Positions 14,163-15,297 of a DNA stretch of 15,297 nucleotides are shown here, piece by piece. A model generated the notes under the pieces. It saw only the letters and a list, made by a program, of their open reading frames with translations. It had not been told where the DNA came from and did not search any database. The stretch spans positions 1-15,297 of the forward strand of contig WAMJ01000268.1 of NCBI GenBank assembly GCA_015522385.1, given 5' to 3'. The position numbers and the translations under genes were made by a program. Position 1 is the first letter of the stretch; every line of letters begins with the position of its first letter. This DNA comes from Candidatus Heimdallarchaeota archaeon. GTDB taxonomy: Archaea > Asgardarchaeota > Heimdallarchaeia > Heimdallarchaeales > Kariarchaeaceae.

Positions 14163-14632
14163 GCCTGCACCTTATAGCTAACGATTACATCATTAGTCCC
14201 GGTATCAGTTCCTGTAGACTTCCAAGCGATCAATGTTGATGAGTTTGTTGGATTAAAAGACATTTCAAGTTTATCGTTAATGTCAACCTGCTCTGCATCC
14301 GCAGCGGAACCTGCAAAAAGTGCATCAATCGCCGCTTCTGCTTCTGTTGTATTGTTTGCGCTTATTGAGACACCAATTTTTGTTAAAATAGATGAGCCGG
14401 TATCATTGAATTTAACTGAAACAGCGATTGCGCCAGAAGGAACGCTTATTGAGCCGAGCGTTCCAGATGCTGTGAAAACTTGGCTTGTCCACACTCCTGC
14501 AATACCTACGTCTGCGACATGCCCAGCGCCGCCTGTGCTCTTCTGGTTCTCAGTAGCAGGTTTAGTACTCCCATCAGGAAGTGTAATTGTTTCAGATGTA
14601 CTCTCTAATTTTACTTTAATATCCATAGCCAT
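14159..14632 (-). CDS. Structural protein of the lectin-esterase cassette, 157 residues, mosaic
   Basis: I do not recognise the family. The first about 28 residues (MAMDIKVKLESTSETITLPDG...) are written in the AT-rich style of the phage, while from about residue 30 (ENQKSTGGAGHV) codons become GC-rich (GGC, GCG, CTG), like the two genes that follow. The rest is Ser/Thr/Ala-rich and looks all-beta (FTASGTLGSISVPSGAIAVSVKF), with an Asp/Ala helix (EAEAAIDALFAGSAADAEQVD, about 97-117), and could be a virion decoration or fibre domain. The composition shift near 14540-14560 suggests a recombination joint within the gene. An AGGAG lies 12 bases before ATG 14632. The start is supported by the phage-like leader and the 65-base spacer; function is unknown. 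Confidence 0.55.
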   Translation of the reverse strand: MAMDIKVKLESTSETITLPDGSTKPATENQKSTGGAGHVADVGIAGVWTSQVFTASGTLGSISVPSGAIAVSVKFNDTGSSILTKIGVSISANNTTEAEAAIDALFAGSAADAEQVDINDKLEMSFNPTNSSTLIAWKSTGTDTGTNDVIVSYKVQA

Positions 14633-14697
14633 CTTCTTCTTATACTCCTATTTTAATAGATTAGGTATTCAACCGGAGATTTCCTTATCTCGACAAT

Positions 14698-14979
14698 CTA
14701 TAATGAATTATCATTTGTTCCATCAGGAACAGGAGTCTTATCCCCTATCCAAGATGAAGAATCTTCTTCTACATCTGCTTGCTCACTTCTATTAATAGCT
14801 ACAGATGGATCTTCTTTTACACCACGAACAAAGTCCTGTGGATGCCTTGTCTCCCAACAAGAAGAACAGACCTGTAATCCTGTCCATTCTTCTTTTAATT
14901 TGGAAGCCCTAGTTTTTATACCACAGCGATCACAGATTACACTATTATCACCATGTTTATAATAGGGTTTGTATGACAT
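14698..14979 (-). CDS. Phage zinc-ribbon protein next to head genes, 93 residues
   Basis: C16-x-x-C19 and C38-x-x-C41 form a zinc ribbon. Around it lies ICDRCG...RASKLKEEWTGLQVCSSCWETRHPQDFVRG, a well-known arrangement in small phage proteins encoded after the major capsid or head-decoration genes. The C-terminal 40 residues are acidic and probably disordered. The role is unknown; structural and DNA-binding uses are both possible. The start is seven bases after the stop of the preceding head-fibre-like gene, and no ribosome binding site is obvious. The downstream cassette gene begins 65 bases away. Confidence 0.78.
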   Translation of the reverse strand: MSYKPYYKHGDNSVICDRCGIKTRASKLKEEWTGLQVCSSCWETRHPQDFVRGVKEDPSVAINRSEQADVEEDSSSWIGDKTPVPDGTNDNSL

Positions 14980-14986
14980 AATTTAA

Positions 14987-15253
14987 TTAAGTGGCTATAA
15001 TGCCATGTGTTCTTAATTTAGCTAAAATATTATTAACTTTTGTTGTCAAATTACCAACCTCTGTCACAAGTGTATCAAGTGCAGCAGCAGTAGTATCTAA
15101 ATCCGTTGCTGCATTGCTTGTCACAGTTGTAGCTCCACTTGCATGAGGAGTATAGCTAGTAGGGGCTGAAGCATCTGCTTCTGCTGCCTGTTGTGAAGTT
15201 AAAACTTGTGTACCACCTAACTTAAGTGGTCCAGAAAAATTTGTTGCTGCCAT
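14987..15253 (-). CDS. Head-fibre / capsid-decoration-like protein, 88 residues
   Basis: A short protein starting MAATNFSGPLKLGGTQVL, with a Ser/Thr/Ala-rich middle and a C-terminal helix of TEVGNLTTKVNNILAKLRTHGI. The C-terminal pattern of a short coiled-coil helix ending in LRxxGI is common among phage head-fibre and capsid-associated proteins, which attach to the head surface. In podoviruses such genes usually lie just after the major capsid gene, which would then be outside the window. AGGAG at 15262-15266 lies eight bases before the ATG. The assignment is by style and position only. Confidence 0.5.
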   Translation of the reverse strand: MAATNFSGPLKLGGTQVLTSQQAAEADASAPTSYTPHASGATTVTSNAATDLDTTAAALDTLVTEVGNLTTKVNNILAKLRTHGIIAT

Positions 15254-15261
15254 ATTATTTG

Positions 15262-15266
15262 CTCCT
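15262..15266 (-). promoter_or_regulatory. Ribosome binding site for the head-fibre-like gene
   Basis: The minus strand reads AGGAG eight bases before ATG 15253. Confidence 0.7.
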
Positions 15267-15282
15267 GCGGATGGCTATCCGC
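15267..15282 (-). other. Perfect 6-bp stem-loop before the head-fibre-like gene
   Basis: GCGGAT pairs with ATCCGC around a four-base loop. On the minus strand it is followed directly by the ribosome binding site and not by a U run, so it is not a usual terminator. It could stop RNA decay, tune translation, or separate the upstream gene from this one. Confidence 0.35.
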
Positions 15283-15297
15283 GTCAAAAACCAATTG

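Larger units (their letters stand above)
12640..14550 (-). other. Compositional island: lectin-esterase cassette
   Basis: By hand count, sampled lines here reach about 47-62% GC (13021, 13561), with others lower (13681, 38%), against about 33% in the gp10-like gene at 11041. Codon choice changes sharply near 14540-14560 inside the 157-residue gene and returns to the AT-rich style by 12540. I see no transposase, integrase or flanking direct repeats, so homologous or illegitimate recombination is more likely than a mobile element. Confidence 0.5.

Noticed and set aside
14280..14795. 171-codon open frame on the plus strand across the cassette start
   Set aside because: It is antisense to two better-supported genes, shows no recognisable motifs and spans an intergenic region; it is most likely a shadow of biased codon use.

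Overview
The window looks like about 15 kb of a tailed-phage genome, best fit a podovirus (short-tailed), rather than bacterial chromosome. A tightly packed block on the minus strand runs from 15253 down to 2053 and encodes virion and lysis proteins in a P22-like order. Genes are separated by a few bases or share stop/start codons (TAATG, TGATG and ATGA overlaps). On the plus strand, converging on the lysis genes, lie the 3' part of a ribonucleotide reductase gene and a small zinc-ribbon gene. Most of the sequence is AT-rich (hand counts of sampled lines mostly give 30-45% GC). The host cannot be named from the sequence.

Plus strand, 1-2047: the end of a class II (B12-type) ribonucleotide reductase gene, nrdJ. 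It is split by an 818-nt group I intron (90-907) placed exactly between the codons of the active-site motif NPC and GEQ. The P1-P9 pairings of a phage group IA-type ribozyme can be drawn by eye. A LAGLIDADG homing endonuclease gene (196-879) sits inside the intron, and its first and last codons form part of the ribozyme core. A 57-residue FmdB-type zinc-ribbon gene follows nrdJ.

Minus strand, in transcription order: a head-fibre-like protein (15253), a zinc-ribbon protein (14979), a three-gene cassette (14632-12640: structural protein, LamG-like lectin, SGNH esterase) that is more GC-rich than its surroundings, a 29-codon signal-peptide-like ORF, a gp4-like head-tail adaptor (12533), a gp10-like tail hub/DNA-stabilisation protein (11814), a small structural protein (9988), a fibre protein (9730), a very AT-rich sulfotransferase-like P-loop gene (8942), three internal/ejection proteins (8484, 7490, 6378; the last is 1151 residues), then holin, M15 peptidase endolysin and a second holin-like membrane protein (2923-2053).

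Together these genes would complete the head, build the short tail and receptor-binding apparatus, eject DNA through the envelope and lyse the host, while nrdJ supplies deoxynucleotides. The most notable points are the intron with its embedded endonuclease in the reductase active-site codons and the lectin-esterase cassette, which looks like an exchanged receptor- or glycan-modifying module. No stretch longer than about 110 bases lacks a gene or intron. I saw no tRNA, rRNA, CRISPR array, insertion sequence or convincing promoter.
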